From JAWLBR01 sp041687495 (GTDB lineage: Bacteria; Bacillota; Limnochordia; DTU087; JAAYGB01), in contig JAWLBR010000082.1 in the NCBI GenBank assembly GCA_041687495.1, positions 1 to 13,886 on the forward strand: a DNA stretch of 13,886 bases. Direction: 5' to 3'. The translations under genes were made by a program, and so were the position numbers. The notes under the pieces are model-generated. The model had not been told where the DNA came from. It did no database searches and saw nothing but the letters and a program-made list of their open reading frames with translations. Positions 7,090 through 13,886 of this stretch are shown here, piece after piece; position 1 is the stretch's first letter; the number at the start of each line of letters is the position of its first letter.

Positions 7090-9009
7090 ATGAAAAGAAG
7101 CACAGTTTGGCGCAGTGGCATAGGAATCGCCCTGATCTTCGTCTTGGCCTTCTCGGTCGGGGTCTTGGCGTACAACCAGGCACCTATGCTGCAAGAACGC
7201 GTGGACAGAGGCGAGCTGCCGGATGTTGACGAGCGGCTGCCGCAGAATCCAGTTGTCATTACACCACTAGAGCAGGTCGGAACCTATGGTGGAACACTGA
7301 AAGTGGTCAACGCCAATCCGAAGAACCTGGAAGACGGTGTCAACGCCATCGGCAAAGAGGCGATCTTGCGCCTCGACCCAGCAGATGGCAGCACCGTACA
7401 GCCAAACCTAGCTGAGTCGTGGTCTTTTTCTGATGACAACAAGACTCTGACCCTGAATCTGCGTAAAGGCATCAAATGGTCTGATGGTCATCCCTTCACC
7501 GTTGATGACATCCTGTTTTGGTGGGAAGATGTCATCCTCAACGATGAGCTAACTCCGGTCAAACCTACCCAAACCTGGGGCCCGGGTGGCGAGCTCATGA
7601 CAATGACCAAAGTGGACGATTACACTGTCCAACTGCACTTTGCTGTCCCGTATTCAGCCATATTGATTCAGCTGGCGGCTTGGGCAGAGGAGAATGCTTT
7701 CTACCTACCTAAGCACTATCTGAAGCAGTTCCATCCCAAGTACACTCCTGCCGCCGAGCTCGACGCTCGAGTGAAGGCCGCCGGATTTGGCACCTGGTGG
7801 GAACTGTTTGGCGCCAAGCGGATCTTGGGCTTCAACGACAACGTCCAAAACCCTGAAGGGCCAGTGCTGCGGGCGTTTATGCCAGTGTCCGGCTCTCAAC
7901 ACCGGGTCACCTTTGAGAGAAATCCATACTACTGGAAGGTCGACACTGAGGGTAATCAGCTGCCTTACGTAGATCGGGTGACTTTGGACCTGGTATCTGA
8001 CGTTGAGGTGTATAACCTCAAAGCCGCCGCCGGCGATATGGACATTGCCCAGTGGAACGTTACCCTGGATAATATGCCGGTATTCCTGGAGAACGCTGAG
8101 CGTAACGGCTACAAAGTCCTCATGTACCAAACGGCTTGGCCGAGCATGATGTTCTATATGCCTAACATGACCCACAAGGACCCAGCCATGCGGGCTTTGT
8201 TTGGCGACAAGCGTTTCCGCATCGCCCTGTCTCTGGGTATCGATCGGCAAGAAATGAACGACGTGCTCTTCTTCGGAATGGGTGAGCCGATGCAGTGTGT
8301 GGTACTGCCACGGGGAGGCCGGTTCTGGAATGAGCGCCTAGCCAAGATCTACACTGAGTATGATCCGGACCAAGCCAACGCTCTGCTCGACGAGATGGGG
8401 CTGAAGTGGCAGGGTAACTACCGGGTGCGTCCTGACGGCGAACGGGTGCGATTCACCATCAGCTTCTGGCCAGGTGAAGGTGGAACCGCCAAAGCGAAGA
8501 TGCTGGAGCTGTCGGCTCAACAGTGGGAGCTTCTGGGTATCGATGTTACCGTCAAGCAGTTGGAGCGCAGCTATCTGCAAACCCTGCGGGAAAACGGCGA
8601 CTATGATATGACCATCTGGCACTGCGGTCAAATGTCTGACCCTGTGTGGATTCTCAACCCTTGGCATACTACCCTCAGTTCTTGGGAGTCTGGTTGGGCA
8701 CCGGCATGGCGCACATGGATTGCCACCGATGGTAAGCAGGGAGAAGAGCCCCCGGCAGAAGTCCTCCACCAGTACAACCTGTGGGAAGTTGTCAAGACCT
8801 CCTTCGACGAAGAGGAAGTCGTCGCTGCTGTCAATGAGATGCAGCGGATCCACATGGAGAATATGTGGACCTTCGGTACGCTGGGCTTGATGCCAGCTCC
8901 AGTAATCGTCAACGAGAAGTTGCGCAATGTTCCTGAGACCGGTCTGTTGGCTTGGGACTGGGTTTACCTATCCCGCTACGCTCCAGAGCAGTTCTATCTA
9001 CAGCAGTAG
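7090..9009 (+). CDS. Family 5 ABC transporter substrate-binding protein (oligopeptide/oligosaccharide type)
   Basis: The protein has 639 residues. The start is ATG 7090, preceded by AAAGGAG at 7075-7081 and followed at once by a signal peptide (basic MKRSTVWR, hydrophobic core about 10-26, probable cleavage after A27 in VLA-Y). An upstream in-frame GTG at 7030 would bury the signal and is rejected. SBP_5 family marks include YGGTLKVV (66-73), PNLAESW (105-111), and LRKGIKWSDGHPFTVDDI (124-141). There is no lipobox cysteine, so it is either anchored by an uncleaved signal or free. Proteins of this family bind peptides, oligosaccharides, nickel chelates and other ligands, and the ligand cannot be told from sequence. 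It appears to be monocistronic, with terminators before (6943-6966) and after (9060-9100), and no permease or ATPase genes adjacent, so its membrane partners must be elsewhere. Confidence 0.9.
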   Translation: MKRSTVWRSGIGIALIFVLAFSVGVLAYNQAPMLQERVDRGELPDVDERLPQNPVVITPLEQVGTYGGTLKVVNANPKNLEDGVNAIGKEAILRLDPADGSTVQPNLAESWSFSDDNKTLTLNLRKGIKWSDGHPFTVDDILFWWEDVILNDELTPVKPTQTWGPGGELMTMTKVDDYTVQLHFAVPYSAILIQLAAWAEENAFYLPKHYLKQFHPKYTPAAELDARVKAAGFGTWWELFGAKRILGFNDNVQNPEGPVLRAFMPVSGSQHRVTFERNPYYWKVDTEGNQLPYVDRVTLDLVSDVEVYNLKAAAGDMDIAQWNVTLDNMPVFLENAERNGYKVLMYQTAWPSMMFYMPNMTHKDPAMRALFGDKRFRIALSLGIDRQEMNDVLFFGMGEPMQCVVLPRGGRFWNERLAKIYTEYDPDQANALLDEMGLKWQGNYRVRPDGERVRFTISFWPGEGGTAKAKMLELSAQQWELLGIDVTVKQLERSYLQTLRENGDYDMTIWHCGQMSDPVWILNPWHTTLSSWESGWAPAWRTWIATDGKQGEEPPAEVLHQYNLWEVVKTSFDEEEVVAAVNEMQRIHMENMWTFGTLGLMPAPVIVNEKLRNVPETGLLAWDWVYLSRYAPEQFYLQQ

Positions 9010-9059
9010 AGATAGCTAACCACAGCGTAGAAATGAACGAGTAGTTTTGCATAACAAAG

Positions 9060-9100
9060 ACGCAGTACCTGCTGGTTTGGCAAGCGGGTGCTGCGTTTTT
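9060..9100 (+). terminator. Intrinsic terminator after the family 5 binding protein
   Basis: A 14-pair stem is formed by arms 9060-9073 and 9083-9096, with G-U pairs at two positions, a 9-base loop, and five T at 9096-9100. It begins 50 bases after the stop codon. Confidence 0.88.
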
Positions 9101-9274
9101 ACTTATGTTCAGAGTCGGCGGCTGAACCCTTCGGTGGCTGGCCTTTGGCAGAGGGGGACAGCTCCAAGTTTTTCTTACAGCTCAGCAACAAACAGTTAAC
9201 GTATCTGGGAAGGAAAAGGAGAAAAAACAAAGAAACATTGCATAGTTATACAGACGTAAAGGAGCGTTAATCCA

Positions 9275-10375
9275 TTGCTGAAGCGAGTAGTTGGGCCGTC
9301 CGTATATGTGCGGGGGGCTAATGTACTGGATCAGATTGCCTCTTGGGTCAAGCCGCTGGGAAACAGGGTGGTAGTGGCCGGAGGTAAGACGGCATTATCA
9401 AAAACGGAAGACACTATCTGTGCCGCGTTGGCGCAAAGCGGAATTGAAGTCGGCGCAGTCGTTTGGTATAAAGGCGAGTGTAGTTGGGACAACATTGCTG
9501 CCCTGGCAGAGACGGTTAACGATACCGGTGCAGACTGTCTTATCGGGGTCGGCGGTGGCAAGGCTCTGGACACGGTGAAGGCCGCGGCCTTTGCCAGCGG
9601 AGTTGGTGCCGTGACGGTTCCGACCATTGCTGCCACTTGTGCCGCTTGGACTCCGCTGGCTGCTATCTACGATAACAATGGCGAGTATTTGGAGTTCTCC
9701 CGCAAGGCCGTTTTGCCGCATGCGGTGGTGGCGGACTCGACCATCATTGCTGAAGCTCCGGTCCGCTTCTTGGTGTCGGGACTAGGTGATACGCTGTCAA
9801 AGTGGTATGAGCTGTCTGCTTCCACTCGGGGTAAGGTGTTGGCGGCTCCGGTTCAGGGGGCCTTGGCTTTGGGGCGAGTGTGCAAGCAGGTTATTGTTGA
9901 CCAAGGCGAGCAGGCCTGCGCGGAGGTCGAGCAGAACCAGACTGGGCAGGCGCTGGATCAGGTGATTGACACTGTAATCTCTTTGGCTGGTTCAGTGAGC
10001 GGACTAGGCGGAGATGAAGCTCGCACCGCCGCAGCCCACGCAATCTACTCGGGACTGACTGTGGTTGACGCCATCCACCAGATGTACCACGGAGAGATTG
10101 TCGGGTTTGGCATCCTGTGTCAGCTGGCGCTGGAGCAGCGATCCCAGGAAGAGGTGCAGGAGTTCTTGGCAGTGGCCGACCGGTGTCAGCTGCCGGTGAC
10201 CTTGCAGCAGCTGGGAGTCAGCAGCCTGACCGAGGAGCAGATGGATCGGATCGCTGCTTTGTCTTTGCAGGTGGAAGACATGGCCACCATGCCCTTCGCG
10301 GTGACCGAAGAGATGGTAAAGTCAGCTATTGTCTTAGCTGATCAATGGGGCAGACAGTATCTGCAGGCTAGGTAG
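9275..10375 (+). CDS. Iron-containing-ADH-family dehydrogenase, HcxA (YbdH)-like hydroxycarboxylate dehydrogenase
   Basis: The protein has 366 residues. Start TTG 9275 follows AAAGGAG at 9258-9264. An N-terminal nucleotide-binding domain carries GVGGGKALDTVKA (91-103). The metal ligands of the glycerol dehydrogenase-like fold are in place: D172 (SGLGDTLSKWYE), H255 (AAAHAIYSGLT) and H272 (MYHGEIVGFG). The segment PTIAATCAAWTPLAAIY (116-132) matches, from memory, E. coli HcxA/YbdH (PTIAATCAAWTPLS), whereas true glycerol dehydrogenase has an STDAPCSAL-type sequence with an Asp here. HcxA reduces 2-oxo acids such as 2-oxoglutarate and 2-oxobutanoate with NAD(P)H, so a hydroxy-acid dehydrogenase role is more likely than glycerol oxidation, although automatic annotation would probably call this gldA. 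It forms an operon with the aminotransferase 15 bases downstream. No promoter was recognised in 9101-9257. Confidence 0.82.
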   Translation: MLKRVVGPSVYVRGANVLDQIASWVKPLGNRVVVAGGKTALSKTEDTICAALAQSGIEVGAVVWYKGECSWDNIAALAETVNDTGADCLIGVGGGKALDTVKAAAFASGVGAVTVPTIAATCAAWTPLAAIYDNNGEYLEFSRKAVLPHAVVADSTIIAEAPVRFLVSGLGDTLSKWYELSASTRGKVLAAPVQGALALGRVCKQVIVDQGEQACAEVEQNQTGQALDQVIDTVISLAGSVSGLGGDEARTAAAHAIYSGLTVVDAIHQMYHGEIVGFGILCQLALEQRSQEEVQEFLAVADRCQLPVTLQQLGVSSLTEEQMDRIAALSLQVEDMATMPFAVTEEMVKSAIVLADQWGRQYLQAR

Positions 10376-10390
10376 AGGAGGGGACGCATT

Positions 10391-11506
10391 GTGCCTAACA
10401 AGGTGGATTACAACGCACTGGCTCGGCCCAGTGTCCTAACGACCGGGGCATTTGTGCCTGAACTCGCCGATCTACCTATTGAGGAGATCAGGAAAGTCCT
10501 TGGCCGCCAAGACGTGGCTAAACTCTCGTTCAACGAAAATCCCTACGGGCCTTCACCCCGAGCGGTGGAGGCAATGCAGGTTGCTGCGCAGACGGTAAAC
10601 CTCTATCAGGATTCTGCGGGAACGGGCCTGCGGCAGGCAATAGCGAAGGGACTGAAGGTAGACCCAGAGGCTGTAATCCTCAGCAATGGGGCAGATGAGA
10701 TGATCGTCTTGACTGCTCTATCATTTTTGGATCCAGGCGATGAAGTGGTAATCCCCGGGCCCACCTTTGGTCAGTATGCGGCATCGGTGAAGACAATGGG
10801 TGCGAGGCCCGTATCGGTGCCGCTGCAGGACTACCGCATCAATGTGGTTGCGGCGGCAGCTGCTGTGACGAAGAAAACTAAGATGATGTTTATCTGCAAT
10901 CCCAACAACCCCACCGGAACATTTGTCACCGGTAGCGAGCTGGAGCAGCTGCTGGCGGAAGTCCCTGACGATGTGGTGGTGGTTGTAGATGAAGCCTATA
11001 TCGACTACGTTACCGACAAGCAGTATCAATCGGCGGTGGAGTTCCTTGGCCAATATCCGAATGTTTTTGTGATCCGAACCTTTTCTAAACTGCATGCTCT
11101 AGCCGGAGCCAGGGTAGGGTACGGGGTTGGCAATCCGGAGCTGGTGAAAGTGCTCCACCGGGTACGGCCGCCGTTCAATGTGAACGGAGTGGCACAGGCC
11201 GGGGCTAAGGCAAGTCTTGAAGATACAGAGTATCAGGCCAGGATGCGGCAGATCAATGCCGAGAATCGGCAGTATTTTTATTCACTACTAGACCAGTTGG
11301 GAATTAAGTATGTACCCTCCCAGACCAACTTTGTCCTAGTGGACGCTGACCGTAATTCTACCGAGGTATTCACTCAACTACTCGGACACGGAGTGGTAGT
11401 GAGAGATGTAGGTGGAAGCGGGCTGAGCACGTGCTTGCGCATTACTGTGGGTACTAGGCAACAGATGGACCTACTGCATCGTGCACTGCGAGCTATTGGT
11501 TTCTAA
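10391..11506 (+). CDS. PLP-dependent aminotransferase, histidinol-phosphate aminotransferase (HisC)-like
   Basis: The protein has 371 residues. Start GTG 10391 follows AGGAGGGGA at 10376-10384, only 15 bases after the preceding stop. It is a fold-type I class I/II aminotransferase: SFNENPYGPSP (46-56), CNPNNPTGT (169-177), DEAY (200-203), PLP lysine K233 in TFSKLHALAGARVGYG, and the carboxylate-binding arginine R350 in CLRITVG. Sequence and length fit HisC and its relatives, which include CobD-type threonine-phosphate decarboxylase and broad-range aromatic aminotransferases. No histidine, cobalamin or aromatic pathway genes are near, so the hisC symbol is not justified. The partner dehydrogenase suggests a joint role in interconverting amino acid, 2-oxo acid and 2-hydroxy acid. 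No terminator is seen in the 98 bases that follow. Confidence 0.85.
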   Translation: MPNKVDYNALARPSVLTTGAFVPELADLPIEEIRKVLGRQDVAKLSFNENPYGPSPRAVEAMQVAAQTVNLYQDSAGTGLRQAIAKGLKVDPEAVILSNGADEMIVLTALSFLDPGDEVVIPGPTFGQYAASVKTMGARPVSVPLQDYRINVVAAAAAVTKKTKMMFICNPNNPTGTFVTGSELEQLLAEVPDDVVVVVDEAYIDYVTDKQYQSAVEFLGQYPNVFVIRTFSKLHALAGARVGYGVGNPELVKVLHRVRPPFNVNGVAQAGAKASLEDTEYQARMRQINAENRQYFYSLLDQLGIKYVPSQTNFVLVDADRNSTEVFTQLLGHGVVVRDVGGSGLSTCLRITVGTRQQMDLLHRALRAIGF

Positions 11507-11533
11507 GAAAGGAAAAGAATCACTAAAATGGTG

Positions 11534-11563
11534 TTGCATACCCGTGCGATTGTAGTGTATAAT
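11534..11563 (+). promoter_or_regulatory. Sigma-70-type promoter for the NitT/TauT-type transporter
   Basis: TTGCAT (11534-11539) and a perfect TATAAT (11558-11563) are 18 bases apart, and the -10 is preceded directly by TG. Transcription would start near 11570, giving a leader of about 35 bases before TTG 11605. It is the best promoter in the window. Confidence 0.75.
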
Positions 11564-11604
11564 GATGCACAAGATGAGCACGAAGTTGTGGGAGGGTATA
11601 TAGA

Positions 11605-12564
11605 TTGAAAAAGATTGCCGCAGTTTTGTTGATGGTTTTCGCACTTGGGCTGGCAGCACCGGTGGCAGCAGCTGACACCTCGATGGTGATCACACTGCCG
11701 ACCTGGACGGGGTACGGACCACTGTTCCTGGCTGAGGAGAAAGGATTCTTCGCTGAGCAGGGGCTGGACGTAGAGCTATCTGTGACTCAGGACCTGAGCA
11801 CCCGGATGCAAGCCTTGGCAGCCAAGCGAGTTGACGCCATGGCCACCGCCTTGGATGTACAGGTGACCGTCGCCGCAGCCGGCATCCCGCTGACCATAGT
11901 CTGGGCCTTGGATGACTCCTTTGGTGGAGACGGTATTCTGGCTAAGAACGATATCAAGACAATCGCCGATCTTAAGGGCAAGCAGGTGGCATTCCTGCGG
12001 GGTTCCACCAGTCACTTCCTGCTGTTGACTGCCTTGAAGAGTGCCGGGATGAGCGAGAAGGACGTTACTCCGGTGAACATGACCGCCGGTGACGCCGGAG
12101 CCGCCTTTGTGGCCGGCCGGGTAGATGCCGCAGTGACTTGGGAGCCTTGGCTCACCAACGGTAGCAGCGGCGCCGGCCATGTACTGGCTAGTACCAAAGA
12201 TTTCCCGGGAGTAATCGCCGACTCCGTCAGCTTCCACGCTGATTATGTCAAGAAGAATCCGAAGGCTGTCGCCGGTTTTGTCAAGGCGATGGGCAAGGCT
12301 ATGGAGTACTGGGCAGCCAATCCCAGCGAGAGTGTCGAGATTATGGCTAAGGGCCTGGGCATCAGCGTAGATGAGTTCGTGGCCACTGAAGAGGGACTCA
12401 AGTTCCTTGACTACCAGAATAACGTGGAATTTTTCGGTACCAAGGACACCCCTGGCCCGATCTACACCACAATTCAGAACGCCATTGACTTTTACTCCGA
12501 GCTGAAGATTATCCCCACCAAGCCAAAAGTCAGCAACATGGTGGATGGCTCTTATCTGCAGTAA
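11605..12564 (+). CDS. NitT/TauT-type ABC transporter substrate-binding protein (NMT1/SsuA-like)
   Basis: The protein has 319 residues. Start TTG 11605 follows GGGAGG at 11590-11595 and opens directly into a signal peptide (MKK, hydrophobic 4-20, probable cleavage near A23-D24). There is no lipobox. The mature protein has the family signature GYGPLFLAEEKGFF (36-49), the loop LRGSTSHFLL (131-140) and VDAAVTWEPWL (173-183), typical of binding proteins for nitrate, taurine, alkanesulfonates, thiamine precursors and related small anions or heterocycles. The sequence does not single out a ligand, and no sulfonate monooxygenase, nitrate or thiamine genes are beside it. It is followed by its permease (153 bases, with a hairpin between) and ATPase, so it forms a complete importer. 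It is transcribed from the promoter at 11534-11563. Confidence 0.9.
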   Translation: MKKIAAVLLMVFALGLAAPVAAADTSMVITLPTWTGYGPLFLAEEKGFFAEQGLDVELSVTQDLSTRMQALAAKRVDAMATALDVQVTVAAAGIPLTIVWALDDSFGGDGILAKNDIKTIADLKGKQVAFLRGSTSHFLLLTALKSAGMSEKDVTPVNMTAGDAGAAFVAGRVDAAVTWEPWLTNGSSGAGHVLASTKDFPGVIADSVSFHADYVKKNPKAVAGFVKAMGKAMEYWAANPSESVEIMAKGLGISVDEFVATEEGLKFLDYQNNVEFFGTKDTPGPIYTTIQNAIDFYSELKIIPTKPKVSNMVDGSYLQ

Positions 12565-12641
12565 GCAGTGAAGTTTGGAAAACTATGAACAAGAGCGGCG
12601 AGTGTGGCAGCGATAGTATCGGTGCAGCCGCAAACATATGC

Positions 12642-12686
12642 GGAATGGGAAGCAGCGGATCAGTGACTGCTTTCCATTCCTTGCTT
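12642..12686 (+). terminator. Intercistronic hairpin between binding protein and permease (attenuator or partial terminator)
   Basis: A 14-pair stem is formed by arms 12642-12655 and 12667-12680, with one G-U pair and an 11-base loop. The following TTGCTTT is a poor T-tract. It lies 78 bases after the binding-protein stop and 38 before the permease start. A structure here typically stabilises the upstream message or lets only some transcripts through, so that the binding protein is made in excess. A smaller overlapping hairpin, CCGCA (12628-12632) with TGCGG (12639-12643), shares bases with the main stem. Confidence 0.65.
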
Positions 12687-12717
12687 TATGAAATCCCTTG
12701 GAAACAGAGGTGACCTG

Positions 12718-13518
12718 ATGCAGTTATCACGCTGCTTTCGCATTAAAGAGAATATCCCGCAGAGGCTCTATGTCGGTTTAGGGCTGTTCTCGTTTGGGTT
12801 CCTGTTTGCACTATGGAGCCTGCTAACCTATGGCGGGTTGGTTCCGGCGCTGTTTTTGCCCTCGCCGACGGACGTGGCTCGAAATTTCTATCAGATGCTG
12901 ACCCAGATGGGGTTGGTCACTGACATCATCGCCAGTGTGTATCGGGTGAGTGCTGGGTTCCTGCTGGCCTCACTAATCGGAGTGCCGCTGGGGCTGGTCA
13001 TGGGGACTTTTAAGGTAGCTGAGGGCTTGGTGGAGCCAATAGTGGGTTTCATCCGTTACATGCCGGCTTCGGCTTTTATCCCCCTGCTGATCCTATGGAT
13101 CGGCATTGGCGATATGCAAAAGGTCGCAGTGATCTTCATCGGAACGTTTTTTCAGCAAGTGTTGATGGTGCGAGATGTGACCAAGAATGTCTCGAAGGAA
13201 CTCATTCATACATCATACACGCTAGGCGCTAACCAGAAAACAGCATTCTTGAAAGTCATCCTCCCGGCCTCGGCCCCGGGCATCATCGATACCTTGCGCA
13301 TCACCTTGGGTTGGGCGTGGACTTACCTGGTGGTGGCAGAGTTGGTTGCTGCCAGTTCTGGACTGGGCTACATGATCATGGAGGCCCAGCGGTTCCTGCG
13401 TACTGCCGGGATCATCGTTGGTATTTTGGTTATCGGTCTTCTGGGTCTATTGACAGACAGCCTGTTCAAAGCGCTGTCCACACGGATGTTTCCATGGATG
13501 AACGGGGAGGGTGAATAG
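12718..13518 (+). CDS. NitT/TauT-type ABC transporter permease (SsuC/TauC-like)
   Basis: The protein has 266 residues. I choose ATG 12718 because AGAGGTGA at 12706-12713 precedes it; the earlier in-frame ATG at 12688 has no ribosome binding site and sits in the foot of the hairpin. About six hydrophobic segments are visible, near 19-39, 77-97, 110-130, 134-152, 196-214 and 231-249, giving a BPD_transp_1 permease. The cytoplasmic EAA-type loop that docks the ATPase is at about 165-189 (SYTLGANQ ... ILPASAPGI). FLPSPTDVARNF (46-57) is typical of the SsuC/TauC family. The gene is followed at once by the ATPase gene, whose ATG begins on the base after this stop. Confidence 0.92.
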   Translation: MQLSRCFRIKENIPQRLYVGLGLFSFGFLFALWSLLTYGGLVPALFLPSPTDVARNFYQMLTQMGLVTDIIASVYRVSAGFLLASLIGVPLGLVMGTFKVAEGLVEPIVGFIRYMPASAFIPLLILWIGIGDMQKVAVIFIGTFFQQVLMVRDVTKNVSKELIHTSYTLGANQKTAFLKVILPASAPGIIDTLRITLGWAWTYLVVAELVAASSGLGYMIMEAQRFLRTAGIIVGILVIGLLGLLTDSLFKALSTRMFPWMNGEGE

Positions 13519-13886
13519 ATGGCGGCACTACCGAAGCGGATTGTGGAAGAACAGGCGGAGATGGTACCTAAGCGGACCAAGCTGCGGATTCAAGGTGTGA
13601 GCAAGGTGTTTTCGCAGAAGGGGCAGACGGTCACAGCCCTGCAGAACACTACCTTCGATGTGGCCGATCAGGAGTTTGTCACCATCCTTGGCCCTTCCGG
13701 ATGCGGTAAGTCGACGGTCCTGAAGGTTATTGCCGGCTTGACTGAAGCCTCGTCTGGAAGTGTCCTCCTGAATGGGAAAGAGATCGAGGGTCCAGGAGCA
13801 GACCGAGGAATGGTATTTCAAGGCTATACGCTGTTTCCCTGGCTGACTGTAGCCCAAAACATCGAGTTTGGCTTGAAGCTCAAGAA
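13519..13886 (+). CDS. NitT/TauT-type ABC transporter ATP-binding protein (SsuB/TauB-like), 3' partial
   Basis: ATG 13519 directly follows the permease stop (TAG 13516-13518), with GGGGAGGGTGA (13503-13513) as ribosome binding site. The frame stays open to the right edge: 122 complete codons, about half of a usual 250-260-residue ATPase. Visible parts are a 20-residue leader before the domain, Walker A GPSGCGKST (58-66), and the Q-loop in MVFQGYTLFPWLTV (98-111, Q101), whose FPWLTV is typical of nitrate, sulfonate and taurine ATPases. The ABC signature and Walker B lie beyond the window. It energises the importer formed with the two upstream genes. Confidence 0.93.
   Translation, partial: MAALPKRIVEEQAEMVPKRTKLRIQGVSKVFSQKGQTVTALQNTTFDVADQEFVTILGPSGCGKSTVLKVIAGLTEASSGSVLLNGKEIEGPGADRGMVFQGYTLFPWLTVAQNIEFGLKLK

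Noticed and set aside
9121..9190. Possible second terminator or riboswitch before the dehydrogenase
   Set aside because: Only 3- to 4-base stems can be drawn before the TTTTTCTT run, and no known riboswitch core was recognised.
9088..9270. A 60-codon + strand frame between the binding protein and the dehydrogenase
   Set aside because: It begins inside the terminator stem, has no ribosome binding site, and its translation resembles no family I know.
9275..10375. Naming the dehydrogenase gldA (glycerol dehydrogenase)
   Set aside because: The fold and metal ligands agree, but the substrate-site segment ATCAAWTPL fits HcxA/YbdH rather than the STDAPCSAL-type segment of glycerol dehydrogenases.
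10391..11506. Naming the aminotransferase hisC
   Set aside because: The family match is good, but no histidine biosynthesis genes are near and several related specificities share these motifs.

Overview
The window reads as chromosome of an anaerobic, hydrogen-metabolising bacterium, most likely a member of the Bacillota (Clostridia- or Limnochordia-like). This is inferred from a trimeric [FeFe] hydrogenase of the HydABC/HndACD type, strong purine-rich ribosome binding sites, frequent TTG and GTG starts, and extracytoplasmic transport proteins. I cannot place it more finely from sequence alone. All convincing genes lie on the + strand; the minus-strand open frames look like shadows.

Region 1 (1-4272): three consecutive genes encode a NuoE-like HydC (5' end cut by the window), a NuoF-like HydB carrying extra iron-sulfur domains, and a five-module [FeFe] hydrogenase HydA. 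Together they should form a soluble NAD- and ferredoxin-linked, probably electron-bifurcating, hydrogenase. A strong intrinsic terminator closes the operon.

Region 2 (4273-6967): a small HD-domain phosphohydrolase, a secreted protein with a complete JAMM/RadC-type metal motif, and a FAD-dependent oxidoreductase of the geranylgeranyl reductase/FixC type, followed by a terminator. Their common purpose is unknown. The exported JAMM protein is the least ordinary gene here.

Region 3 (6968-9100): a stand-alone family 5 (oligopeptide/sugar type) ABC substrate-binding protein, bounded by terminators on both sides and with no permease or ATPase next to it.

Region 4 (9101-11506): a two-gene operon of an iron-containing-ADH-family dehydrogenase, resembling hydroxycarboxylate dehydrogenase HcxA (YbdH) more than glycerol dehydrogenase, and a class I/II PLP aminotransferase of the HisC type. 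Both could act on 2-oxo acids.

Region 5 (11507-13886): a good sigma-70-type promoter drives an SsuA/TauA/NMT1-type substrate-binding protein. A stable hairpin separates it from the permease and the ATPase (cut by the right edge) of the same ABC importer. The hairpin probably sets a higher level of binding protein than of the membrane components.

No tRNA, rRNA, CRISPR array, insertion sequence or phage gene was seen. No wholly new system is evident; the points most worth checking are the exported JAMM protein, the H-cluster motif variant in HydA, and the dehydrogenase/aminotransferase pair beside an importer.
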